From an uncultured Dehalococcoidia bacterium (GTDB lineage: Bacteria > Chloroflexota > Dehalococcoidia > Lucifugimonadales > CAJWER01): a stretch of 64,000 nt of DNA. Below are positions 33,704-41,134 of this stretch, piece by piece. The stretch covers positions 1,745,158 to 1,809,157 of the forward strand of contig OY282442.1 of assembly GCA_958296115.1 (NCBI GenBank), written 5' to 3'. How positions within the stretch are numbered: position 1 is the first letter of the stretch; the number at the start of each line of letters is the position of its first letter. The notes beneath the pieces are model-generated. The model was not told where the DNA came from. It was given only the letters and a program-made list of their open reading frames with translations, and made no database searches. The translations under genes and the position numbers were made by a program.

Positions 33704-33805
33704 CGGCCCTTGACGGCTAGGGAGGTTGTGTGGCAGCGTTCTGCAAGCTGGAGGAGCGAATGTACGATATGCTGGCGGTTTGCGTCGACTGGGGCCTGTC
33801 TTGGT
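33704..33805 (+). repeat. Leader cassette copy 1
   Basis: GAGCGGCCCTTGACGG, then GTGTGGCAGCGTTCTGCAAG, then CTGGAGGAGCG and the start codon, continuing into GTCGACTGGGGCCTGTC. The same upstream-plus-signal-peptide segment recurs before the genes at 34279, 34902, 36839 and 38079. The initial piece is the last codons of a lost GH99-like gene. Confidence 0.7.
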
Positions 33806-34188
33806 TCACTCTCTTCGCCTGCGCTGTCGTCCTGTGGCTGGCGGGGGGCTTCGCGGGCTGCGCGGCTGACCCATGCGGAGCGAATCTAAGGGAGGTACTA
33901 ATGATAGGCGAAAACACGCTCACGGTGGAGCGCATGACCGAGGTGCGGGACAAGTACCTGCCCCTGCTCGAGCGCTATCCCAACTATGTAGGGAGCGGCG
34001 TCGGACGTTTCCGTGACGAGAACGGAGAGTTGACCGGAGGACGCGGCATCGTGATTTCTGTGCTTGAAGAGGTTGACCCGAGCACGTTGCCGCCTGAGGA
34101 CCGAATACCGGACTGCTTGGAAGGCATACCCGTGCAGCTTGAAGTATCGGGGCCGTTTGAACTAATCCCACTTGAGGTGGGCGCTTGA
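33760..34188 (+). CDS. Lipoprotein with trypsin-like-protease N-terminal domain, catalytic domain lost (copy 1)
   Basis: A 142-residue protein. The ATG at 33760 follows GGAGGAG. A signal segment ends in a lipobox-like GGFAGC (Cys about 31). The mature part (about 60-140) has SGVGRFRDENGELTG and LPPEDRIPDCLEGIPVQ, which match the domain preceding the catalytic part in Nal1/trypsin-like bacterial proteases. That family continues with an RP-L-GG-I-I motif; here that motif appears in a separate 18-codon frame just downstream (34198). No catalytic residues remain. First of three tandem paralogues. Confidence 0.65.
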   Translation: MYDMLAVCVDWGLSWFTLFACAVVLWLAGGFAGCAADPCGANLREVLMIGENTLTVERMTEVRDKYLPLLERYPNYVGSGVGRFRDENGELTGGRGIVISVLEEVDPSTLPPEDRIPDCLEGIPVQLEVSGPFELIPLEVGA

Positions 34189-34197
34189 GGGAGACAA

Positions 34198-34254
34198 ATG
34201 GGCAGGACTACCTTGAAACACCGGCCGCTGTTGAGCGGAATACGTATGTGGTAG
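34198..34254 (+). pseudogene. Protease-continuation stub (copy 1)
   Basis: An 18-codon frame, MGRTTLKHRPLLSGIRMW, stops at TAG inside leader copy 2. HRPLLSGI is the start of a trypsin-like protease core. Homologous stubs follow the other two paralogues. Confidence 0.45.
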
Positions 34255-34325
34255 CGTTCTGCACAGTTAGAGGAGGGGATGTACGGTATGCTGGCAGCTT
34301 GCGTCGACTGGGGCCTGTCCTGGTT
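34255..34325 (+). repeat. Leader cassette copy 2
   Basis: GTGGTAGCGTTCTGCACAG (from 34249) and TTAGAGGAGGGG, then the start and signal-peptide DNA, nearly identical to copy 1 through GCGGGCTGCGCGGCTGA. Confidence 0.65.
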
Positions 34326-34695
34326 CACTCTCTTCGCCTGCGCTGTCGTCCTGTGGCTGGCGGGGGGCTTCGCGGGCTGCGCGGCTGATCCATGCGGAGC
34401 GAATCTAAGGGAGGCACTAATGATAGGCGAAAACATGCTCACGGAGGAGCGCATGACCGAGGTGTGGGACAAGTACCGGCCCCTGTTCGAGCGCTACCCC
34501 ACGTACCAAGGGGGCGGCGTCTCAGATATCCGTGACGAAAACGGAGAGCGGACCGAAGTACGCGGCCTCGTGATTTCTGTGTATGAGGAGGTTGACCCGA
34601 GCACGTTGCCGCCTGAGGACCGAATACCGGACTGCCTGGAAGGGATACCCGTGCAGTTTCTAGTAGAGGGGCCGTTTGAACTAATCCCAACTTGA
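34279..34695 (+). CDS. Lipoprotein with trypsin-like-protease N-terminal domain, catalytic domain lost (copy 2)
   Basis: A 138-residue paralogue of the 33760 gene. The signal peptide and lipobox region are almost identical; the mature domain again has a G-GV motif, DENGERTEVRGLVISVYEE and LPPEDRIPDCLEGIPVQ. The ATG at 34279 follows GAGGAGGGG. It is followed by a chimeric stub at 34705. The near identity of the two copies' 5' halves and the divergence of their 3' halves point to recent duplication or gene conversion. Confidence 0.65.
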   Translation: MYGMLAACVDWGLSWFTLFACAVVLWLAGGFAGCAADPCGANLREALMIGENMLTEERMTEVWDKYRPLFERYPTYQGGGVSDIRDENGERTEVRGLVISVYEEVDPSTLPPEDRIPDCLEGIPVQFLVEGPFELIPT

Positions 34696-34704
34696 GGTGG
34701 GCGA

Positions 34705-34875
34705 ATGGGCAGGACTAGCGCGAACCACCGGCCGCTGTTGAGCGGAATACGTATAGAGAGCGCGACAGGTACATCCAGCATCTCAGACGGCAAGACGGCG
34801 CATTACGCCAAATTGTTCCGGGCGGGGCGGCTCTTCGGACACTTCGAAGATGTCGAGCTGGCGAGCGGCCCTTGA
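34705..34875 (+). pseudogene. Chimeric stub: protease motif fused to a GH99-like C-terminus
   Basis: An open frame of 56 codons. It begins MGRTSANHRPLLSGI (protease stub) and ends with KTAHYAKLFRAG...FEDVELASGP, which is the C-terminal end of the GH99-like lipoprotein at 36839-38032 (KTAHYADLFRAG...FEDVELASGP). It therefore records a deletion or recombination joining two genes. It may still be translated but is unlikely to be functional. Confidence 0.6.
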
Positions 34876-34946
34876 CGGCGAGGGGCAAGCTGGAGGAGTG
34901 AATGCGTAATCTGCTGGCAGCTTGCGTCGACTGGGGCCTGTCCTGT
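34863..34946 (+). repeat. Leader cassette copy 3
   Basis: GAGCGGCCCTTGACGGCGAGG, CAAGCTGGAGGAGTG, then the start and GCAGCTTGCGTCGACTGGGG. It lacks the GTGTGGTAGCGTTCTG portion of the other copies. Confidence 0.6.
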
Positions 34947-35399
34947 CTCATCTTCTTCGCCGTCGTGGTCGCGCTGTGGCAGGCGGCGGGCTGGGCGGAT
35001 TATCCATGGGAGGGACATTATCCATGGGAGGGGCTAATGAGCGGGATCCTCGAAGACACGCCGGAAGAGGCGCCGATGCGAGTCCCACTTGAGGTGGTGA
35101 GGGAGGCTTATCCATGCGGAGACACGCCTTCGGTGGAGCGCAGGACCGAGGTGCGGGACAAGTACCTGCCTCTGCTCGAGCGCTATCCCAATTATTCAGG
35201 GAGCGGCGTCGGACTTCTCCGTGACGAAAATGGAGAGTTGACCGAAGTACGCGGTATCAAGGTTTACGTGTATGAGGAGGTGGACCCGGACACGCTGCCG
35301 CCTGAGGACCGAATACCGGACTGCCTGGAAGGGATACCAGTGCAGATTCGAGTAGATGCACCGGCTCGACTCCGCCCAATTGTTGAGGAGGACAAATGA
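34902..35399 (+). CDS. Secreted protein with trypsin-like-protease N-terminal domain, catalytic domain lost (copy 3)
   Basis: A 165-residue, more divergent paralogue. The signal segment is present but the lipobox Cys is lost (the AGWADYPWEG region includes a short tandem YPWEG duplication). The mature domain keeps YPNYSGSGVGLLRDENGELTE and LPPEDRIPDCLEGIPVQ. The stop overlaps the ATG of a 32-codon stub (ATGA), so the protease reading is interrupted by what looks like a simple frameshift. Confidence 0.65.
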   Translation: MRNLLAACVDWGLSCLIFFAVVVALWQAAGWADYPWEGHYPWEGLMSGILEDTPEEAPMRVPLEVVREAYPCGDTPSVERRTEVRDKYLPLLERYPNYSGSGVGLLRDENGELTEVRGIKVYVYEEVDPDTLPPEDRIPDCLEGIPVQIRVDAPARLRPIVEEDK

Positions 35400-35494
35400 G
35401 CGGGACTAGCTCGAAACACCGGCCGCTGTTGGGCGGGATACAGATTTCCTCTTACCGCAGCGGGTGGGACGATTACGCGACGCTGCGTTATTGA
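35396..35494 (+). pseudogene. Protease-continuation stub (copy 3)
   Basis: A 32-codon frame beginning MSGTSSKHRPLLGGIQI and ending DDYATLRY before TGA. The RPLLGGIQI motif is what follows the LEGIPV domain in trypsin-like relatives. The catalytic His/Asp/Ser domain is absent. Confidence 0.5.
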
Positions 35495-35522
35495 CGAGTA
35501 CAGCGCATTGGGCACGGGAAAT

Positions 35523-36662
35523 ATGCGCGTATCGAGGCGCCATATAATCCGGAGAGTGGTCGGCAGCTTGGCGCTGACGTCGTTCTTCGTCTTGGCAACG
35601 GCAGGATGCTTCACAATCTTCGATGGCAGGCACAGGGGCGTGAGTCCAGCAAGCCCGCCTTCCGAGAAGCAAGTGGGGGGCGACGCGCCCTTGGCGGCGC
35701 TGATGTATCTCTGGTACGGCTTTGACTTGGATACGGGAGCCAGCAGGGGCGGAATAGGGTCTTCGCATTGGAATACGCCAGGGCCGCACAGCGCGCATCG
35801 CAGGGGCGTTACTGACGAGCCGGAGTATGGGTTCTACGCTTCCGACGATACGAGCGTCATTGCGCGGCAGCTCGCGGACATGGAAGAGGCGGGCATCAGC
35901 GTCATACTGCTCTCATGGTGGGGAAGCGGCGATAGCGACCTCGACGGCGTCAAGGAGAACAAGGAATCCGAGGCAATGGATCGCGCGGCTGGAGCGCTCC
36001 TCGACTATATTTCGGCCAGCTCAGCCCCGTTCAAGGTCGCCTTTATTGTGGAGCCGTACACGTCCAATCCAGCGGGAATAACCTTGGCGCAGAAGCAGAC
36101 CATCCTCGACGAGTTGTGGGACAACGAGTACAGCGCGTACCCGGACTTGATGTTTCACTGGGAAGGCAAGCCGCTGCTTGTAACATGGGCTCCCTTGGAG
36201 TTGAAGTCGCCGCGCGATCCGAGATTGACCGTCAAGACGTGGGGGAGCTATTTCGGAGGTCCTAACTGGAAGGCGGCGAGCGGTCAAGACTGGAATTGGC
36301 ACCCTGAGCCCGCTTGGCTGAGCAGCATGATTTCCGAGGACGGCGTATATGTCGTCTTCCCAAGATTCGATGAGTACTGGCTGCACATCATGGGGCGAGT
36401 ATTCCCTTACCCATATCGCCGAGTAGATCCGTTGTTGACCGAAGGATTGTACGAGCAGACCTGGCAAATTGCCGCCGCCAATAGGGACGATATAAGGCTG
36501 ATAGTCCTATACGCTTGGAACGAGCACAAGGAACATGCCAGCATCGAGCCGGACAAGAACATTTCTCCGGCGAGCTATGGGCGCTCATTGCTGGAGAAGA
36601 CGTCTACATACTACCGGCAGTTCCTGTCTGGGAGTCCCATCACCGCCCTAGGGTCGGATTGA
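35523..36662 (+). CDS. GH99-like secreted lipoprotein (copy 1)
   Basis: A 379-residue protein. The N-terminus has an RRH-type basic start and a lipoprotein signal ending ATAGC. The (beta/alpha)8-type domain resembles glycoside hydrolase family 99 (endo-alpha-mannosidase-like): LMYLWYGFD, DMEEAGISVILLSWWG, the FIVEPYTSN motif with the acidic residue typical of the family active site, and YAWNEHKEHASIEPD near the C-terminus. It would act on mannan-type or other alpha-linked glycan outside the cell. It lacks the shared leader cassette present before the other two copies. Confidence 0.7.
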   Translation: MRVSRRHIIRRVVGSLALTSFFVLATAGCFTIFDGRHRGVSPASPPSEKQVGGDAPLAALMYLWYGFDLDTGASRGGIGSSHWNTPGPHSAHRRGVTDEPEYGFYASDDTSVIARQLADMEEAGISVILLSWWGSGDSDLDGVKENKESEAMDRAAGALLDYISASSAPFKVAFIVEPYTSNPAGITLAQKQTILDELWDNEYSAYPDLMFHWEGKPLLVTWAPLELKSPRDPRLTVKTWGSYFGGPNWKAASGQDWNWHPEPAWLSSMISEDGVYVVFPRFDEYWLHIMGRVFPYPYRRVDPLLTEGLYEQTWQIAAANRDDIRLIVLYAWNEHKEHASIEPDKNISPASYGRSLLEKTSTYYRQFLSGSPITALGSD

Positions 36663-36734
36663 TTCTGGGCTACTCCCGGCAGATGTCGATGTGTTTGGGA
36701 TGCAGGCGGGACGGCTGGGGTCCCGAGGGAGGCG

Positions 36735-36780
36735 TCACCCTGGCCCTCTCCCGTCAAGGGAGAGGGGACAAGGCGGGGAG
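36735..36780. repeat. REP-like palindrome between GH99-like genes
   Basis: TCACCCTGGCCCTCTCCC is followed by GTCAAGGGAGAGGGGACAAGG. A stem-loop of the dispersed family. Confidence 0.7.
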
Positions 36781-36786
36781 CCATGC

Positions 36787-36890
36787 GTCCTTGATAGCGG
36801 GGGGCTTGTGTGTTAGCGTTCTGCAAGCAGGGGGGCGAATGGACAATTTGACTGACAGCTTGCGCCGACTTGGGCCTGGCCTGCTGGCGG
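36787..36890 (+). repeat. Leader cassette copy 4
   Basis: GTCCTTGATAGCGG, TGTGTTAGCGTTCTGCAAG, GGGGGGCG, the start, then CTGACAGCTTGCGCCGAC. Compared with copies 1-3 there is one extra base soon after the ATG, which shifts the frame of the homologous leader DNA. Confidence 0.65.
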
Positions 36891-38032
36891 CGTTCTTGAT
36901 ATTGGCGTCGTTGGCCTGTGGGGACGCTCGAGGCACGGTTGCGGGAGCGGGGACGGAGCAGGATATACCCGTAGCAGTACTGTTCTACCCCACCCATGGA
37001 TTTCAGCAATCGGCTCCGTATGAGGCGACTGGCGGAAGAGGAACGACTGCATGGAACGCTTACGGGCCGCCCGGGTCAGACGGTCCCTTTCCCTGGACGG
37101 GGTTCACCACGACATGGCCTGAAATTGGGTGGTATGCATCGAAGGACATAGAGACCATCGAGTGGCAAGTTGAGCAGATGCAGAGAGCTGGCATAGATAC
37201 CATCATCGTCTCTTGGCACGGATGGGGAGATCCAGGCTTGGAAGGGGAGACCAGTCTTCCTGACCTGGGGAACGAATATCAATTGGCCGCCAAGATGATG
37301 CTGGACTATATAAAGAGCAACAACATTCCGCTGAAATTCGCCCTCTTCGCCGACGCATTCACATGGCATGTCGGGGGAAGACCGCGCCTATCCACCAATG
37401 ACCTGACGGACGAGCAGCGACAGATGGTTACCGATTACGTGTGGGACAATTTCTACAACCCATCCGCTTATGGCAGCATGGCATTGCGCCTAAAGGGGAA
37501 ACCGGTGTTGTTTGGCGGGCCAGACGTGATGGGGGGATGGTGGAGAAATCACGGCTGGACTGACAACCGGTTCACCTTAATAGAGGTCGCCAGCAACATA
37601 GATTATGAACCTGAATACACGGCCGCCTATACGTATCGGGACCCTCCATCTTCTATCCCCGGTCCGGACAAGATAGTCAACATATGGCCGCGATCCTCTG
37701 GTGTTGTAACCTATGCATCGAATAGCCCATATTTTCCGTTCCTAGATCCCAATGGCATTCTGCCGGAGGTTGATCCTCTGGGGATGGAAGGGAAGTACGA
37801 CGAGGCTTGGCGGCAAATCATAGAGCATCCCCGGCGTTCCGAGGTCGAGCTTATCTGGATATGGTATTGGAACTCGTATTGGGAGGTCTGCTACATAGAG
37901 CCTGACGCGGGCATTGGAGCCTACGCGGTGGGCGATCTGTACGTTCGCAAGACGGCGCACTACGCCGATTTGTTCCGGGCGGGACAGCCTTTCGAGCGCT
38001 TCGAGGATGTCGAGCTGGCGAGCGGCCCTTGA
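36839..38032 (+). CDS. GH99-like secreted lipoprotein (copy 2, active-site motif degenerate)
   Basis: A 397-residue lipoprotein with signal LLAAFLILASLAC. The fold resembles its neighbours (GWYASKDIETIEWQVEQMQRAG-type segment, IIVSWHGWGDPG). However, the VEP(Y/F) motif of copies 1 and 3 is replaced by FADAF, and the WNEH...IEP motif by WNSYWEVCYIEP. If the family alignment is right, this protein has lost acidic active-site residues and may be a binding or structural relative. The ATG at 36839 sits behind leader cassette 4. Confidence 0.65.
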   Translation: MDNLTDSLRRLGPGLLAAFLILASLACGDARGTVAGAGTEQDIPVAVLFYPTHGFQQSAPYEATGGRGTTAWNAYGPPGSDGPFPWTGFTTTWPEIGWYASKDIETIEWQVEQMQRAGIDTIIVSWHGWGDPGLEGETSLPDLGNEYQLAAKMMLDYIKSNNIPLKFALFADAFTWHVGGRPRLSTNDLTDEQRQMVTDYVWDNFYNPSAYGSMALRLKGKPVLFGGPDVMGGWWRNHGWTDNRFTLIEVASNIDYEPEYTAAYTYRDPPSSIPGPDKIVNIWPRSSGVVTYASNSPYFPFLDPNGILPEVDPLGMEGKYDEAWRQIIEHPRRSEVELIWIWYWNSYWEVCYIEPDAGIGAYAVGDLYVRKTAHYADLFRAGQPFERFEDVELASGP

Positions 38033-38130
38033 CGGCGAGGGAGATGGTGTGGTAGCGTCCTGCGAACTAGAGGAGCGAATGGACAATCTGACTGACAGTC
38101 TGCGCCGATGGGGGCCTGTCCTGCTGGCAG
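38021..38130 (+). repeat. Leader cassette copy 5
   Basis: GCGAGCGGCCCTTGACGGCGAGG, GTGTGGTAGCGTCCTGCGA, CTAGAGGAGCG, the start, then CTGACAGTCTGCGCCGATGGGGGCC. The first bases are still inside the preceding GH99-like gene, which shows that the cassette includes the tail of the upstream gene. Confidence 0.7.
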
Positions 38131-39293
38131 CCTTCTTGATGGCGGCGGCGGCATTGGCGGCGGTGGGGTGTGTGGATACCCAGTCGGACTTGGAGCGCAC
38201 GATTGAGAATGACGCGCCGTTGCCGACGCTGGTCTCAGGCCAGGCTAATGGGCGGATTCCACTTGCAACTCTCTGGTATAGCTGGTTCGGGTTCGACTTT
38301 GACACAGGGGACAGCATTGGCGGCCTGGGATCAACTCACTGGAACCTGGATGCCGGCACCTTTGGGAGTGAAGTAGGTGTGACGGATGAGCCTGAATACG
38401 GGTACTACTCCTCGGATGACCCTGGCGTCATCGCGCAACAACTACAGGACATGGAGAGAGCAGGGATAAACACCATCTTCGCATCCTGGTACGGTTGGGG
38501 CGACGACAATCTCGATGGCTCCATTGACTCTCCAGAGGGAGTGGGAATGCACCGAGCGACCAAGGCGCTGCTGGATTACATTAGCGCCACGAATGCGCCT
38601 TTCAAGGTCGCTATAGCTGTGGAGCCATTCGGTCTGTTCATCTCGCCTGGCTACACTCCTTCATCCGACTATGAGAAGGAGAAGACAGTAGTGGATTTCC
38701 TGCATAGGGAAATCTACAGCGTGTATCCGGATGTGATATTCCAATGGGAGGGCAAGGACCTGGTTATACATTTTCTTCCCCTGGATTTGAGGAACACGGA
38801 TGACGACAGGTTCACCTTCAAGCAATGGGGCAGCGTACCCGAACCAGATTGGAAGGAATATACCAACATCGATTGGATGTTTCACCCGCAGGTCAGCTTT
38901 CACAAACAGATTTCTGATGATGGCGTCCTGCTAGTTGTACCCAGGTTCGACGAGTATTGGGCAGAGCTTATGGGCTATAAATTCTCGTATCCAATCCGTC
39001 GAATTGATCCACTCCTGAGAGAAGGGTTCTATGAATGCGTCTGGCAGGTCGCTGTTGATCACAAGAGGGAAATTAAGCTCATTATAGTCTATTCATGGAA
39101 CGAGCATGGCGACCATTCGGCGATCGAACCCACCAAGGGAAAGACCTTCCTCTCTGCGGGTCGGACCCTGATTGAGAAGACTCGAAGGTACTACGAGCGC
39201 TTTCTTTCAGGGGAAACAATCGAGCCATATCCACTCGGTCGCCCAGAAACGTCTTCTTCTTGGTTGCGGGCAGATTGTCAGCTTGACCAATAG
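38079..39293 (+). CDS. GH99-like secreted lipoprotein (copy 3)
   Basis: A 404-residue lipoprotein with signal ending LAAVGC (Cys about 31). The domain resembles copy 1 throughout: TLWYSWFGFDFDTGDSIGG, DEPEYGYYSSDDPGVIAQQL-type segments, AVEPFGLF and YSWNEHGDHSAIEP. Both acidic motifs are present, so it is probably active. The ATG at 38079 follows AGAGGAG. It is the last member of the array. Confidence 0.7.
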   Translation: MDNLTDSLRRWGPVLLAAFLMAAAALAAVGCVDTQSDLERTIENDAPLPTLVSGQANGRIPLATLWYSWFGFDFDTGDSIGGLGSTHWNLDAGTFGSEVGVTDEPEYGYYSSDDPGVIAQQLQDMERAGINTIFASWYGWGDDNLDGSIDSPEGVGMHRATKALLDYISATNAPFKVAIAVEPFGLFISPGYTPSSDYEKEKTVVDFLHREIYSVYPDVIFQWEGKDLVIHFLPLDLRNTDDDRFTFKQWGSVPEPDWKEYTNIDWMFHPQVSFHKQISDDGVLLVVPRFDEYWAELMGYKFSYPIRRIDPLLREGFYECVWQVAVDHKREIKLIIVYSWNEHGDHSAIEPTKGKTFLSAGRTLIEKTRRYYERFLSGETIEPYPLGRPETSSSWLRADCQLDQ

Positions 39294-39382
39294 TTATAGC
39301 CGAGCGCGGCGTTATCCCGGTCGCCGGCCCGGAGGCGTAGGCTTCGAGTTGTCTGGAGCGCCACATATTAGGCGGGGACGCT

Positions 39383-40096
39383 GTGTTTAGGCGGGTCAAG
39401 AATCTGGGGACTTCACGACGCTTGGAGGGAATCGCGCTGGTAGGCGCGGCGTTGTGGAGGCCGCAGTGGGCGATGCGCCGGGCTGTGCGGGGGCGTCATG
39501 GGTTCGTTGCGTGGATGGTCTGGCTGGGGAGCTGGGCTATTCACTGGCCCAACTTTGCGCGAGATTTCGCCTTCGAAGGCAATCAGGGGGAGACCCTTTT
39601 CCTCCTCGCCATCGCGATGATAATCGTATTGCCCGTGTCGTCAATGACGCTTGGGATTCTATCGTTTGCGATGACGCCAAGCGGCGAGGGAGCGGGTTTC
39701 GACGGCAGAGACGTTAGGGTGGTCTTGGGGTATTCCGCGGCGCCTCACCTGTTGTTGGGTTCACTCGCGGCATGGGGAGGGGCAGAGGCCTTTGGCCCAA
39801 TTATCTTTACGGGGCTTCCTGGCGGGGCAGGGATAGGGGGCGCTATTGTAATGGCGTTCTGGGCCGTCGTCGGCGCTACGGAGGATTCGGACATCCTATG
39901 GTACATCGTCCCGGCGGTGTTGACGGTATGGAGCGCGAGACTGACCATTGTTGGCATCAGCGGCATAGGCGCAATTGGCCGGCGAGAGATAGCCCGAACG
40001 GTCACTGTCGCGATAGTGGTTTCCGCGGTGGCGTGGACTTTCATCGGGTTCCCATTGAGCGTTCTTCTCTATGCCCTCTCGTTTGGTCCGGGGTAG
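39383..40096 (+). CDS. Yip1-like multi-pass membrane protein
   Basis: A 237-residue integral membrane protein with a basic N-terminus and five or six hydrophobic segments (about 43-58, 70-95, 112-128, 140-165, 170-190, 208-232). The order and the VLGYSAAPHLLLGSL segment resemble Yip1-domain proteins. The start is GTG 39383 after a GGGGA. Function unknown; it lies between the lipoprotein array and a hydrolase gene. Confidence 0.6.
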   Translation: MFRRVKNLGTSRRLEGIALVGAALWRPQWAMRRAVRGRHGFVAWMVWLGSWAIHWPNFARDFAFEGNQGETLFLLAIAMIIVLPVSSMTLGILSFAMTPSGEGAGFDGRDVRVVLGYSAAPHLLLGSLAAWGGAEAFGPIIFTGLPGGAGIGGAIVMAFWAVVGATEDSDILWYIVPAVLTVWSARLTIVGISGIGAIGRREIARTVTVAIVVSAVAWTFIGFPLSVLLYALSFGPG

Positions 40097-40114
40097 AGCG
40101 CGGAGCAGCCCAGA

Positions 40115-41077
40115 ATGAGCCGCAACCTTGGGGAAGACCACGCCATCCTCGCCGACGCTTGGGCTGGGCGGGTCCTGGATAGGATGCAGGATGTGATGGG
40201 GCCGTTGCCCGCCCGTCCGCGCCTCGGTCCGCCCGCCATGCGGGTCATCGAGACTGTGGACATGGGGGACGTCTCTCGGCGCAAGGTCGTCTTCGACCCG
40301 GAGCCGGGGGATTCGGCGCCCGCGTATATCGTCGCGCCCAAGGGGGTCGTCCGGGGCGCGGCTGGGGTTCTGTGCCTGCACCAGACCAACGAGGTTGGCA
40401 AGGGGGAGCCTGTGGGCTTGGGGGGCAATCCCGACCTGCGCTACGGCCTCGAGCTCGCGCGGCGGGGCTGCGTTACGCTCGCGCCGGACTATCCCAATTT
40501 CGGCGAATACGCCTTCGACCCATACGCCAACGGATACGCGAGCGCGACCATGAAGGGCATCTTCAACCACATGCGAGCGGTAGACCTGCTGCAATCGCTG
40601 CCGGAGGTCGATCCCGACCGCATCGGCTGCATCGGGCACTCATTGGGCGGGCACAACACGATATTCCTCGGGGCATTCGACACGCGGGTGAAGGTCATGG
40701 TGTCCAGCTGCGGCTTCACGTCGTTCGGGAGGTACAAGGGCGGCGACCTGGCGGGCTGGTCTCACGCGGGTTACATGCCGCGCATAGCGAGGTTGTACGG
40801 GTGCGACCCTGCCCGGATGCCGTTCGACTTCGCGGACGTCATAGCGTCGCTGGCTCCGCGCGCCTTCTTCACGAACTCGCCGCTCCGCGACGACAACTTC
40901 GACGCGTCTGGGGTCCGCGAGTGCATCGAGGCCGCGACGCCAGCGTATGAGGCGCTGGGGGCAGGGGAGCGCCTGGCAGCCGTGTATCCCGACGCCGGCC
41001 ATGACTTTCCGCGCGACGTCCGCGAGCGGGCGTACGCCTTCATCGAAGCCGCAATACCCGCGAGCCCCCGGTTGTGA
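40115..41077 (+). CDS. Alpha/beta hydrolase, dienelactone hydrolase/acetylesterase-like
   Basis: A 320-residue alpha/beta-hydrolase. The nucleophile elbow is GHSLGGHN (Ser about residue 179); the acid is probably in the later strand with DNFDAS, and the His in DAGHDFPRDV. The oxyanion region is LHQTNEVGKGE. It resembles the acetyl xylan esterase/DLH-like families. It opens a same-strand run with a 2-hydroxyacid dehydrogenase and an enolase-superfamily enzyme, suggesting catabolism of an acid sugar or aromatic-derived compound. Confidence 0.78.
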   Translation: MSRNLGEDHAILADAWAGRVLDRMQDVMGPLPARPRLGPPAMRVIETVDMGDVSRRKVVFDPEPGDSAPAYIVAPKGVVRGAAGVLCLHQTNEVGKGEPVGLGGNPDLRYGLELARRGCVTLAPDYPNFGEYAFDPYANGYASATMKGIFNHMRAVDLLQSLPEVDPDRIGCIGHSLGGHNTIFLGAFDTRVKVMVSSCGFTSFGRYKGGDLAGWSHAGYMPRIARLYGCDPARMPFDFADVIASLAPRAFFTNSPLRDDNFDASGVRECIEAATPAYEALGAGERLAAVYPDAGHDFPRDVRERAYAFIEAAIPASPRL

Positions 41078-41134
41078 TATGATTCGGCGGACCAGCTCCG
41101 CCCAAGTTACGCCGCAGTTTCGGAGGAGAGGCCA

